From positions 1 through 5,507 of the forward strand of contig JAKASY010000170.1 of the NCBI GenBank assembly GCA_021817625.1: a stretch of 5,507 nucleotides of DNA. The letters run 5' to 3'. How positions within the stretch are numbered: position 1 is the first letter of the stretch; every line of letters starts with the position of its first letter. Below, one piece after another: positions 1-3,972 of the stretch. Below the pieces are notes generated by a model, which was not told where the DNA came from, did no database searches, and saw only the letters and a program-made list of their open reading frames with translations. The DNA comes from Bacillota bacterium. GTDB taxonomy: Bacteria; Bacillota_E; JAJZYS01; JAILZS01. The translations under genes were made by a program, and so were the position numbers.

Positions 1-136
1 AGAAGTTGATCGTGCCCTGCGCCGCCGCTGGCGACGCCGGAAGCGAGAGCGCGAGCCCCGACGCGGCGCAGATGGCTCCCGCGAGCGCGGCCTTGGCAGC
101 GGCGCGGGAGCGCCTCGATAGAACGTGCGCGTCCAC
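1..136 (-). CDS. Secreted protein N-terminus, probable ABC-transporter substrate-binding protein (partial)
   Basis: Only the first 45 codons are present; the gene runs off the left edge. It starts with GTG (136-134), preceded by an AAGGGG ribosome-binding site (149-144) that begins inside the nanE stop codon, with a 7-nt spacer, so translation is probably coupled to nanE. The peptide has a basic n-region (R8, R9, R11, K15), an Ala/Leu-rich hydrophobic stretch at about 16-32, and a PAAA-Q signal-peptidase I type site near residues 36-40. The mature protein would begin about QGTINF, which resembles the first beta strand of family 1 extracellular solute-binding proteins. The Cys at 23 is not in a proper lipobox. 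Position directly after nanE suggests an amino-sugar or sialic-acid binding protein. The secretion signal is seen directly; the transporter role is inferred from context and a few residues, and another secreted protein such as a sialidase remains possible. Confidence 0.6.
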   Translation of the reverse strand, partial: MDAHVLSRRSRAAAKAALAGAICAASGLALSLPASPAAAQGTINF

Positions 137-143
137 GGATTCA

Positions 144-149
144 CCCCTT
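144..149 (-). promoter_or_regulatory. Ribosome-binding site overlapping the nanE stop codon
   Basis: On the minus strand AAGGGG overlaps the last two bases of the nanE TAA stop and lies 7 nt before the GTG at 136. It decides the start of the secreted protein and implies termination-reinitiation coupling with nanE. Confidence 0.6.
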
Positions 150-867
150 ATGTCTGGAGCGATGGTCTCGTTTCCAAGGACTTGGCGAAGCGTCGTGCCA
201 GGAAGCTCGGCATGGTGATCGCACGGCCCACGACGACCGCCCAGGCGCCGTGATCGACGGCGGCCCGGGCTTGGCCCGGGGTGACCACGCCGCCTTCCTG
301 GAGCACCGGCACGGATACGCGAGCGAGAACGGAATCCAGGAGGTCCAGCGGCGGGACGGGTCCGCCACCGGTCAGGCCCCGCAGGGTTGTGGCGACCGCG
401 TCGACGCCCGCGTCCACCGCGTACAGGGCATCGTCCACGGTGCCGATGTCGCCCAGCACAGGGACGCCGATCGCGTGGAGCTCGGCTACGATGCGCGGGA
501 GGCTCTCACCTCCGTCCCGGGGTCGCGCGGAGGCGTCGAGGGCGACGACGTCGCTGCCGGCCATTACGACTTCGACCGCCGAGGCGAGGCGAGGCGTGAT
601 GTACACGTCGAAGCCCGGCGTGCGCTGCTTGAACAGACCGATGATGGGCTTGTCCACGGTAGCCCGTACGGCGGCGACGTTCTCCGGGCGGTTGGCGCGG
701 ATGGCCGCGGCACCGCCGATGACGGCCTCCTTGGCCATCAGGGCGATGACGTCAGCGTTGTCGAACGGCATGCCCGGCAGGGCTTGGCACGACACGACGA
801 GCCGGCCGCGGACGGCGTCCAGCCATGAGGACGAAACGGCGCGGCCAACGGGTCCGTCCGGGGTCAT
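148..867 (-). CDS. nanE: N-acetylmannosamine-6-phosphate 2-epimerase NanE
   Basis: Cytosolic TIM-barrel enzyme that interconverts ManNAc-6-P and GlcNAc-6-P, the step after NanK in sialic-acid and ManNAc catabolism. The 239 residues match the family's usual 220-240. Visible family motifs: LVVSCQALPGMPF (23-35), AIRAN (55-59, with Arg57), PIIGLFK (74-80), ITP (90-92), VVALDAS (107-113), GTVDDAL (142-148), ATTLRGLTGGG (159-169), QEGGVVTPGQA (190-200) and GAWAVVVGRAIT (207-218). By alignment with characterised NanE proteins, Lys80 and Glu191 are the likely catalytic pair. The usual AITRP ending reads AITMP here, and the residue before AIT is Arg instead of Ser or Gly, so the phosphate-end contacts may differ. 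The ATG start lies 12 nt after the rpiR stop with no strong ribosome-binding site, suggesting coupling. There is no in-frame ATG or GTG alternative before the first motif. Identification is secure; substrate preference is known only by family. Confidence 0.95.
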   Translation of the reverse strand: MTPDGPVGRAVSSSWLDAVRGRLVVSCQALPGMPFDNADVIALMAKEAVIGGAAAIRANRPENVAAVRATVDKPIIGLFKQRTPGFDVYITPRLASAVEVVMAGSDVVALDASARPRDGGESLPRIVAELHAIGVPVLGDIGTVDDALYAVDAGVDAVATTLRGLTGGGPVPPLDLLDSVLARVSVPVLQEGGVVTPGQARAAVDHGAWAVVVGRAITMPSFLARRFAKSLETRPSLQT

Positions 868-879
868 ATGCCGCTCATC

Positions 880-1719
880 TCAAGACCGCCTCCGGGGTTG
901 AAGCAGGCGTACCCGGGACTGCATGGCGCTCAGGCGCGCGGGTTCCGCTAGGGTGATGGCGACCGTCACGGCATCGAGCACGGCGAGCTGAAGCAGTCGG
1001 GACCGGAAGGTGCCGAGCGTGTCGGGTGCCTCGACGGCCGGAATCGGCAGCACGTGGTGGGCGACCCGGGCAAGGGGCGATGCTGGCCAGGATGTCACGG
1101 CGACCACTTGGGCGCCGACGCTTCGGGCCACCTCGGCGCCCTCCACGATGTCGCTCGTCTTGCCCGAATAGGAGATCGCGACGACGACGTCTTGCGCGCC
1201 CAGCTGGCTGGCAAAGACGGTCTGGATATGGGGATCCGTGATGGCCCAGGCCGGCAGGTCGAGGCGTATCAGCTTGTGCGCCGCGTCCTGCGCCACGAAG
1301 GCCGAAGAGCCGGCGCCGTACAGGCCGATGCGCCGCGCCTTGGTCAACAGGGCCGCCACCCGTTCGAGGAGGTCGTCCGGCAGGCCGTCGGCGGCGTCGA
1401 GAAGGCCCTGCGCCGCCTCGGATAGCACCGTGGCGGCGATCCCTTGCTCGGCCCGCCTTTGGGCGACTTCATCGTAGATGGTCGGTGCGGGACCACCCAG
1501 CTCCGCGGCCAGCGTGACACGGAAGTCCTGCATGCCCCGGAAGCCGAGCTCCTTCACGAACTTGATGACGACGCTCGGGCTCACCTGGGCCCGGTTGGCA
1601 ATCTCGTCGCTGGTCATGAGAAGGCACTCCCGAGCGTGGTCACGGACGTAGTCGGCCACCCTTCCCACGGCGGGAGGGACATCCAGGGTGGCCAACCGCG
1701 TCAGGACTCCCGTGGTCAT
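880..1719 (-). CDS. MurR/RpiR-family transcriptional regulator (HTH + SIS)
   Basis: A 279-residue DNA-binding regulator of amino-sugar or phosphosugar catabolism. The N-terminal HTH_6 domain spans about 1-75, with the helix-turn-helix around 37-60 (SDEIANRAQVSPSVVIKFVK, then ELGF) and the typical GFRGMQDFR that follows it. The SIS sugar-phosphate-binding domain spans about 120-255: IGLYGAGSS (131-139), AISYSGKTSDI (181-191), and VVAVTSWPASPLARVA (205-220). Length and architecture fit the family. The ATG at 1719 has an AAGGGGG ribosome-binding site (1733-1727) 7 nt upstream. The gene precedes nanE in the same transcript, so it most likely senses a pathway intermediate such as GlcNAc-6-P or ManNAc-6-P and controls its own operon; that ligand is inferred from neighbours. 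Whether it represses or activates cannot be read from the sequence. Confidence 0.94.
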   Translation of the reverse strand: MTTGVLTRLATLDVPPAVGRVADYVRDHARECLLMTSDEIANRAQVSPSVVIKFVKELGFRGMQDFRVTLAAELGGPAPTIYDEVAQRRAEQGIAATVLSEAAQGLLDAADGLPDDLLERVAALLTKARRIGLYGAGSSAFVAQDAAHKLIRLDLPAWAITDPHIQTVFASQLGAQDVVVAISYSGKTSDIVEGAEVARSVGAQVVAVTSWPASPLARVAHHVLPIPAVEAPDTLGTFRSRLLQLAVLDAVTVAITLAEPARLSAMQSRVRLLQPRRRS

Positions 1720-1874
1720 GCCCTAACCCCCTTCCGAGGGTCGGAGGGAACGTTAGCGGTCGGCGCGCATTTTCCCTCCATGTACGACATTACAGAAGAA
1801 AATTCTTTGCCGCTCCGTAGGCTGTATCGGCGTGCGGCGCGTTGGATGACGTAAGCCCCCCATGCGGTCGCCAT
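1716..1874 (-). CDS. Possible 52-codon leader ORF coupled to the rpiR gene
   Basis: An ATG (1874-1872) is preceded by a perfect AGGAGG (1885-1880) with a 5-nt spacer, the strongest ribosome-binding site in the window. The frame runs 52 codons, beginning MATAWGAYVIQRAARRYSLR, and its TGA stop overlaps the rpiR ATG in an ATGA arrangement, the classic geometry of translational coupling. I recognise no domain. There is no signal peptide and the start is basic (several Arg at 12-20). Third-position GC is only moderate and falls in the second half, which also contains the AT-rich operator-like palindrome, so this may be a translated leader more than a conserved protein. If the main promoter is the TGTAAT box at 1794-1789, transcripts would not contain this start, so an upstream promoter would be required. 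Start signal and overlap are seen; function is not known. Confidence 0.4.
   Translation of the reverse strand: MATAWGAYVIQRAARRYSLRSGKEFSSVMSYMEGKCAPTANVPSDPRKGVRA
1727..1748 (-). promoter_or_regulatory. Hairpin sequestering the rpiR ribosome-binding site
   Basis: On the minus strand CCCTCCGA (1748-1741) pairs with TCGGAAGGG (1737-1729) across a CCC loop: eight pairs with one bulged A, extendable by two G-U wobbles. The AAGGGGG ribosome-binding site of rpiR (1733-1727) forms most of the 3' arm, so the fold would hide it. A ribosome finishing the 52-codon ORF (through 1716) or the tiny ORF ending at 1753 would open it. The pairing is seen; the regulatory role is inferred. Confidence 0.4.
1753..1770 (-). 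other. Five-codon upstream ORF before rpiR
   Basis: GGAGGG lies just upstream of an ATG at 1770-1768 that opens a frame reading MRADR and then TAA, ending 5 nt before the hairpin that covers the rpiR ribosome-binding site. It would be the first start codon on a transcript beginning near 1782. It could be a leader peptide that modulates rpiR translation, or chance, since five codons carry no coding statistics. Confidence 0.2.
1789..1807 (-). promoter_or_regulatory. Candidate RpiR operator with adjacent -10 box
   Basis: Inverted repeat AAGAA-AA-TTCTT (1796-1807) in an AT-rich island of otherwise GC-rich DNA, immediately upstream (minus strand) of TGTAAT (1794-1789), which matches the -10 consensus at 5 of 6 positions. 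No good -35 is visible at the right distance. RpiR/MurR regulators often bind A/T-rich palindromes of GAAA-TTTC type near their own promoters, so this is the best candidate for autoregulation of rpiR-nanE. The repeat is seen; the binding protein is inferred. Confidence 0.35.
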
Positions 1875-2367
1875 CGGGCCCTCCTCCCTGTGCACCGGCG
1901 CAACATTCGACTCCGTTTCGTGGCACTCCCTTCCGGGTCCCAGCCGACGGTTCGAGTAGCCCGTGGTCGGCGTGGTGGACTCGCGACGGTAGCCGGCCCC
2001 GTGCGGCAACGGAGACCATCGTTGACGGTGGCCAGATCCGGCGTGTACGGAATCACGCCGTGTGCGTTGGGCGGTCGAGCTCCGACAGCCGCAGTCGGTC
2101 TCGTAGTTGATCGCCCAAGCCGAAGCAGTGGACGCCCACGGCGCGCACGTCGTCGCGCTCGATCACGCGCACGACCAGGTACTACGCGACGAGCCAATCG
2201 TTCCCGAGTCCGGCACTGGGCGCGAGCTGCTGTCAGCGCGGGGGAGGTCCAGGCGTGTGGTGCGGCGCTACGACCGAATCAGGTGCCTGGGCTGAGCTAG
2301 CCAAGCGAACGACCGGGATCGAGGGTATTCTTCAGCGGCGGCTCGACTCTCGAGGAGGGCGCGGCTC
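1875..2367. other. Intergenic stretch without an intact gene
   Basis: About 490 bp between the rpiR leader region and the vapC stop codon. Open frames on both strands here are Arg/Pro/Ser-rich and look like shadows. The one segment with coding-like base periodicity lies at about 2053-2220 on the minus strand and is listed separately. A short perfect hairpin, CTCGA-CTC-TCGAG (2342-2354), sits 13 bp beyond the vapC stop but has no T-run, so it is a poor terminator candidate. I see no tRNA, repeat array or insertion-sequence end. Confidence 0.5.
2053..2220 (-). pseudogene. Coding-like remnant interrupted by a stop, unrecognised
   Basis: In one minus-strand frame the 42 codons from 2181 to the TGA at 2055-2053 read YLVVRVIERDD, then VRAVGVHCFGLGDQLRDRL, ending near SELDRPTHTA. 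Counting positions gives about 81% GC at codon position 1, 40% at position 2 and 86% at position 3, the pattern of a real gene in GC-rich DNA. The same frame continues upstream (SAGLGNDWLVA) but across an in-frame TAG at 2184-2182, and a TGA occurs a little further up. No ATG with a ribosome-binding site opens it. The opposite strand in the same register shows a mirrored bias but a His-rich protein, so minus is preferred. I do not recognise a family. Most likely the decayed 3' end of a gene; a chance composition effect is the alternative. Confidence 0.3.
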
Positions 2368-2766
2368 CTACCAAACGGGGTGCACCCCAAGCACGTGAAA
2401 CGCGGGGTCGGCCGAGACAAGAGTCAAGCCGTCGACGCTCGCCTGAGCGGCCAGCATGCGATCGAACGGGTCCCGGTGCTCTGCCGGCAGGGAACCGGCG
2501 ACTAGAGCGTGCACATGGCGAATCGGTAGTTCTTCAGCGCGGAAGCGGGCTAGGTGGGCGGCAAGGGCACCGACCAGAGCGTCCGCACCGGGAAGCTTGC
2601 CAAGTCTGTGCTTGGTGGCTATCTCCCACACGGACGCACTGGAGACAAATAGGCGGTTGTCCCGGCGCCTCAACACGCCAGCAGCTCGCGGCGAGAGCCG
2701 CGCCGGCTCCGTAAGGGCCCAAAGTACCACGTGTGTATCTAGCAGGTACTGCTCGCGTCCTGCCAC
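2368..2766 (-). CDS. vapC: VapC toxin, PIN-domain ribonuclease (Sll0205-like)
   Basis: A 132-residue PIN-domain endoribonuclease, the toxin of a type II toxin-antitoxin pair; VapC toxins cleave RNA (tRNA or rRNA in studied cases) using Mg2+ held by acidic residues. Visible: YLLDTHVVLWAL (7-18) with Asp10, SVWEIATKHRLGKL (45-58) with Glu48, HRDPFDRMLAAQA (97-109) with Asp99 and Asp102, and LVSADPAF (116-123) with Asp120. All four expected acidic positions are present and the length is normal, so the toxin looks active. HRDPFDRMLAAQA is diagnostic of the subgroup that pairs with Phd/YefM antitoxins. The start is GTG (2766-2764), 28 nt inside the antitoxin gene, with GAGGAGGAG (2783-2775) as its ribosome-binding site, so toxin synthesis is coupled to antitoxin translation. 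Confidence 0.93.
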   Translation of the reverse strand: MAGREQYLLDTHVVLWALTEPARLSPRAAGVLRRRDNRLFVSSASVWEIATKHRLGKLPGADALVGALAAHLARFRAEELPIRHVHALVAGSLPAEHRDPFDRMLAAQASVDGLTLVSADPAFHVLGVHPVW

Positions 2767-2981
2767 GCGGCAAGCTCCTCCTCTGGCAGGGGTTCGAAAA
2801 ACGACTCGGGGACGTGGTACGCCACGAAGCCCATCTCTCGGTCTGTGTCCTCACGGAACGGAACAAGCCGAGCCAGTGGCTTGCCGTTGCGTGCCAGGAT
2901 GATCTCCTGCCCGGCCACGACGTCCTCAAGCAGGCGGGACAAGTGTGTCTTGGCATCATGGATGTTCACGGTTCTGGCCAC
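2739..2981 (-). CDS. Phd/YefM-family antitoxin of VapC
   Basis: An 80-residue antitoxin that would neutralise the overlapping VapC and repress the shared promoter. The N-terminal Phd/YefM DNA-binding fold is clear: ARTVNIHDAKTHLSRLLEDV (2-21), then GQEIILARNGKPLARLVP (24-41). The C-terminal tail, with GFVAYHVPESFFEPLPEEEL (51-70), is the toxin-wrapping segment typical of antitoxins paired with Sll0205-like VapC. I prefer the GTG at 2981 over the GTG at 2990: AGAGGTGA (2996-2989) lies 5 nt before it, and the predicted transcript start near 2998 would leave only about 8 nt before 2990. The longer form adds MNV. The gene is followed by vapC with a 28-nt overlap, which makes the antitoxin the first and more abundant product. 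Confidence 0.9.
   Translation of the reverse strand: MARTVNIHDAKTHLSRLLEDVVAGQEIILARNGKPLARLVPFREDTDREMGFVAYHVPESFFEPLPEEELAAWQDASSTC
2775..2783 (-). promoter_or_regulatory. vapC ribosome-binding site inside antitoxin codons
   Basis: GAGGAGGAG, which encodes the three consecutive Glu residues 67-69 of the antitoxin, lies 8 nt before the vapC GTG. It is a strong Shine-Dalgarno match and fixes the toxin start at 2766. Confidence 0.6.
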
Positions 2982-2997
2982 GACGTTCACCTCTCAG

Positions 2998-3041
2998 TAG
3001 ACTTAGTCTAGCGGACCTGGTTTAACGGGTCAAACCGTCTA
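2998..3041 (-). promoter_or_regulatory. Promoter and operator array of the Phd/VapC locus
   Basis: Minus-strand promoter: -35 TTGACC (3033-3028, 5 of 6), exactly 17 nt of spacer, -10 TAGACT (3010-3005, 4 of 6), start expected near 2998. The -10 is one half of a perfect 6-1-6 inverted repeat, TAGACT-T-AGTCTA (2998-3010). The -35 lies inside an imperfect 18-bp palindrome, GGTTTAACGGGTCAAACC (3019-3036, 7 of 9 pairs). A further GTCTA half-site at 3037-3041 repeats the arm of the first repeat 31 bp away, about three helical turns. This fits autorepression by the antitoxin or antitoxin-toxin complex. Sequence features are direct; the bound protein is inferred. Confidence 0.6.
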
Positions 3042-3298
3042 CACCAACGGTCCGGCGCAAACGACTAGCATGGAGTTGCCGCCGGCTGCCATAACTCGGC
3101 CAACAGCGGCCGGTCCAAACATCGCGACCACATGCCCTCAAGACCTGTCGCGCCCACATGAGCCCTCTCCGCGGGAGAGCCGTTACCGCGTGAAGCGGCC
3201 TCCCGTAGGACTCGCCGCCCTCGTGGGCGCTCCCGCGCGTCTGTACGCAATCGACGGCCCGTTGCGAGATCCGTTGCGCTCCTGGGTGCGGCGACAAG

Positions 3299-3312
3299 GC
3301 CACGCGCGTGGC
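3299..3312. repeat. Perfect 14-bp palindrome GCCACGCGCGTGGC
   Basis: A perfectly symmetric 14-bp sequence in non-coding DNA, 11 bp left of a longer imperfect hairpin. It may be a protein-binding site or chance in GC-rich DNA; nothing nearby decides it. Confidence 0.35.
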
Positions 3313-3322
3313 GTGGTGACAC

Positions 3323-3354
3323 GTCTGGGTCTCATCGTGTCCGCGACCCCAGAC
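3323..3354 (+). repeat. Hairpin with bulged stem in intergenic DNA
   Basis: GTCTGGGTC (3323-3331) pairs with GACCCCAGAC (3345-3354), nine pairs with one bulged C, across a 13-nt loop. No T-run follows on either strand, so an intrinsic terminator is unlikely. A small structured leader or site is possible. Confidence 0.3.
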
Positions 3355-3412
3355 TGAAGACTACGGCTACGCTCTTGCCGGCGGTCGCGTGGACGAAGCG
3401 ACAGCCCGCGAG

Positions 3413-3433
3413 TGGTGTATACCGATGGTGTAT
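3413..3433 (+). promoter_or_regulatory. Direct repeat TGGTGTAT x2, candidate antitoxin operator
   Basis: TGGTGTAT occurs at 3413-3420 and again at 3426-3433, a 13-bp period, and the first copy overlaps the palindrome GTATAC (3417-3422). The pair ends 14 bp before the antitoxin start. Ribbon-helix-helix antitoxins bind short tandem sites of this kind at their own promoters. No clear -35 could be placed, so the promoter itself is uncertain. Confidence 0.4.
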
Positions 3434-3447
3434 GCGGGGGTGACGCC

Positions 3448-3708
3448 ATGATCCGCAAGCAGATCTACCTGCCAGCTCAAGAGGAACAACGTTTAAAAGA
3501 GATCGCGAGGTCCCAGGGCAGATCCGAGGCGGCAATCATTCGCGAGGCCATTCGCCACCGCCTCGCCCAAGAGGATAGTCGGGACGCGGCTTGGCAGCGA
3601 CTCCGGAGGTTACTCGCTTCGCTGCCTCCAACCGGAACGGCCTCGGACCGCTTCAATCGGGCCGAAGCGTACGCCGACCGTATGGAGCGCTTTGACCGCA
3701 CTCGTTGA
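3448..3708 (+). CDS. Ribbon-helix-helix (CopG/VapB-type) antitoxin
   Basis: An 86-residue DNA-binding antitoxin. The N-terminus shows a standard RHH_1 domain: strand RKQIYLPA (3-10), helix EEQRLKEIARSQGR (12-25), turn, and second helix SEAAIIREAIRHRLAQ (26-41). The C-terminal part (about 50-86), including DRFNRAEAYADRMERFDR, is the type of tail that folds onto a PIN-domain toxin. I chose the ATG at 3448 because GGGGGTGA (3436-3443) lies 4 nt upstream and the RHH strand begins at residue 3; an in-frame upstream ATG at 3430 falls within the candidate operator. The gene overlaps the start of a broken PIN toxin by 17 nt, so it now appears to be an orphan antitoxin that could still act as a repressor. 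Family is well supported; whether it still matters to the cell is unknown. Confidence 0.85.
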   Translation: MIRKQIYLPAQEEQRLKEIARSQGRSEAAIIREAIRHRLAQEDSRDAAWQRLRRLLASLPPTGTASDRFNRAEAYADRMERFDRTR

Positions 3709-3805
3709 CACAAACGTCCGGATCTACGCCGCGGGCGTTCGGACCGGCGCAGCACGGCAGCGCGCGGCCTCCGAGTATCGTAGCCCGTGCTCCGCACGGC
3801 CGTGA
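3692..3805 (+). pseudogene. Truncated VapC PIN toxin
   Basis: A TTG start (3692-3694), with GGAG 4 nt upstream inside the antitoxin gene, opens a 37-codon frame overlapping the antitoxin by 17 nt. It reads TALVDTNVRIYAAGVR and continues GAARQRAASEY, matching the first strand and helix of PIN toxins, including the first metal-binding Asp (residue 6) in the VDTN motif. After about residue 30 the similarity stops and a TGA follows at 3803-3805. A complete PIN toxin is about 130-140 residues, and the other three acidic positions are absent. I searched the other plus-strand frames down to 3972 and found no continuation, so this looks like a deletion more than a simple frameshift. The product cannot be an active nuclease. 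Confidence 0.7.
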
Positions 3806-3972
3806 CGGACCAACGTACCGCGGCTGGGCCGTGACTGGCGTGACGCTGGTAGGAGGGTTGGGCGCGCGTGCGACAAGGCGCGGACCTATGCCACTCGAGA
3901 GCGTGACCGGCCCGATCCGGGACGATCACCCACTCGGCCTGATGGTCGGTGGCCGGGCATTGCCGCGTCCGC

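Larger units (their letters stand above)
3042..3447. other. Intergenic stretch between two divergent toxin-antitoxin loci
   Basis: About 400 bp with no convincing gene. The longest plus-strand frame (3070-3357) shows no codon bias and no recognisable motif. The stretch holds three symmetrical elements: CTCTCC-GCG-GGAGAG (3165-3179), a perfect 14-bp palindrome GCCACGCGCGTGGC (3299-3312), and a hairpin at 3323-3354. Near its right end lie the TGGTGTAT repeats before the second locus. No tRNA or insertion-sequence end was seen. Confidence 0.5.

Noticed and set aside
67..80. Lipoprotein signal in the secreted protein (Cys at residue 23)
   Set aside because: The residues before the Cys (GAI) do not form a lipobox and the Cys lies inside the hydrophobic core; the PAAA-Q site fits better.
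250..901. Long plus-strand open frames opposite nanE (250-828 and 281-901)
   Set aside because: They are antisense to a clear NanE gene, are rich in Arg, Pro, Ser and Thr or His and Asp, and show no domain or ribosome-binding site.
2022..2051. Plus-strand TTGACG followed by TACGGA as a promoter
   Set aside because: The -10 match is poor at any acceptable spacing and no plus-strand gene follows.
2107..2295. Plus-strand frame over the coding-like remnant
   Set aside because: It mirrors the minus-strand codon bias because second positions align, but the protein is unusually His-rich and starts with an unsupported TTG.
1842..2300. Plus-strand 152-codon frame opposite the rpiR upstream region
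   Set aside because: Arg/Pro/Ala-rich low-information translation, no ribosome-binding site and no motif; it looks like a GC-rich shadow.
2342..2354. CTCGA-CTC-TCGAG hairpin as the vapC terminator
   Set aside because: The stem is only 5 bp and no T-run follows on the minus strand.
3070..3357. Plus-strand 95-codon frame between the toxin-antitoxin loci
   Set aside because: Third-position GC is near the background level, there is no ribosome-binding site and no recognised fold.
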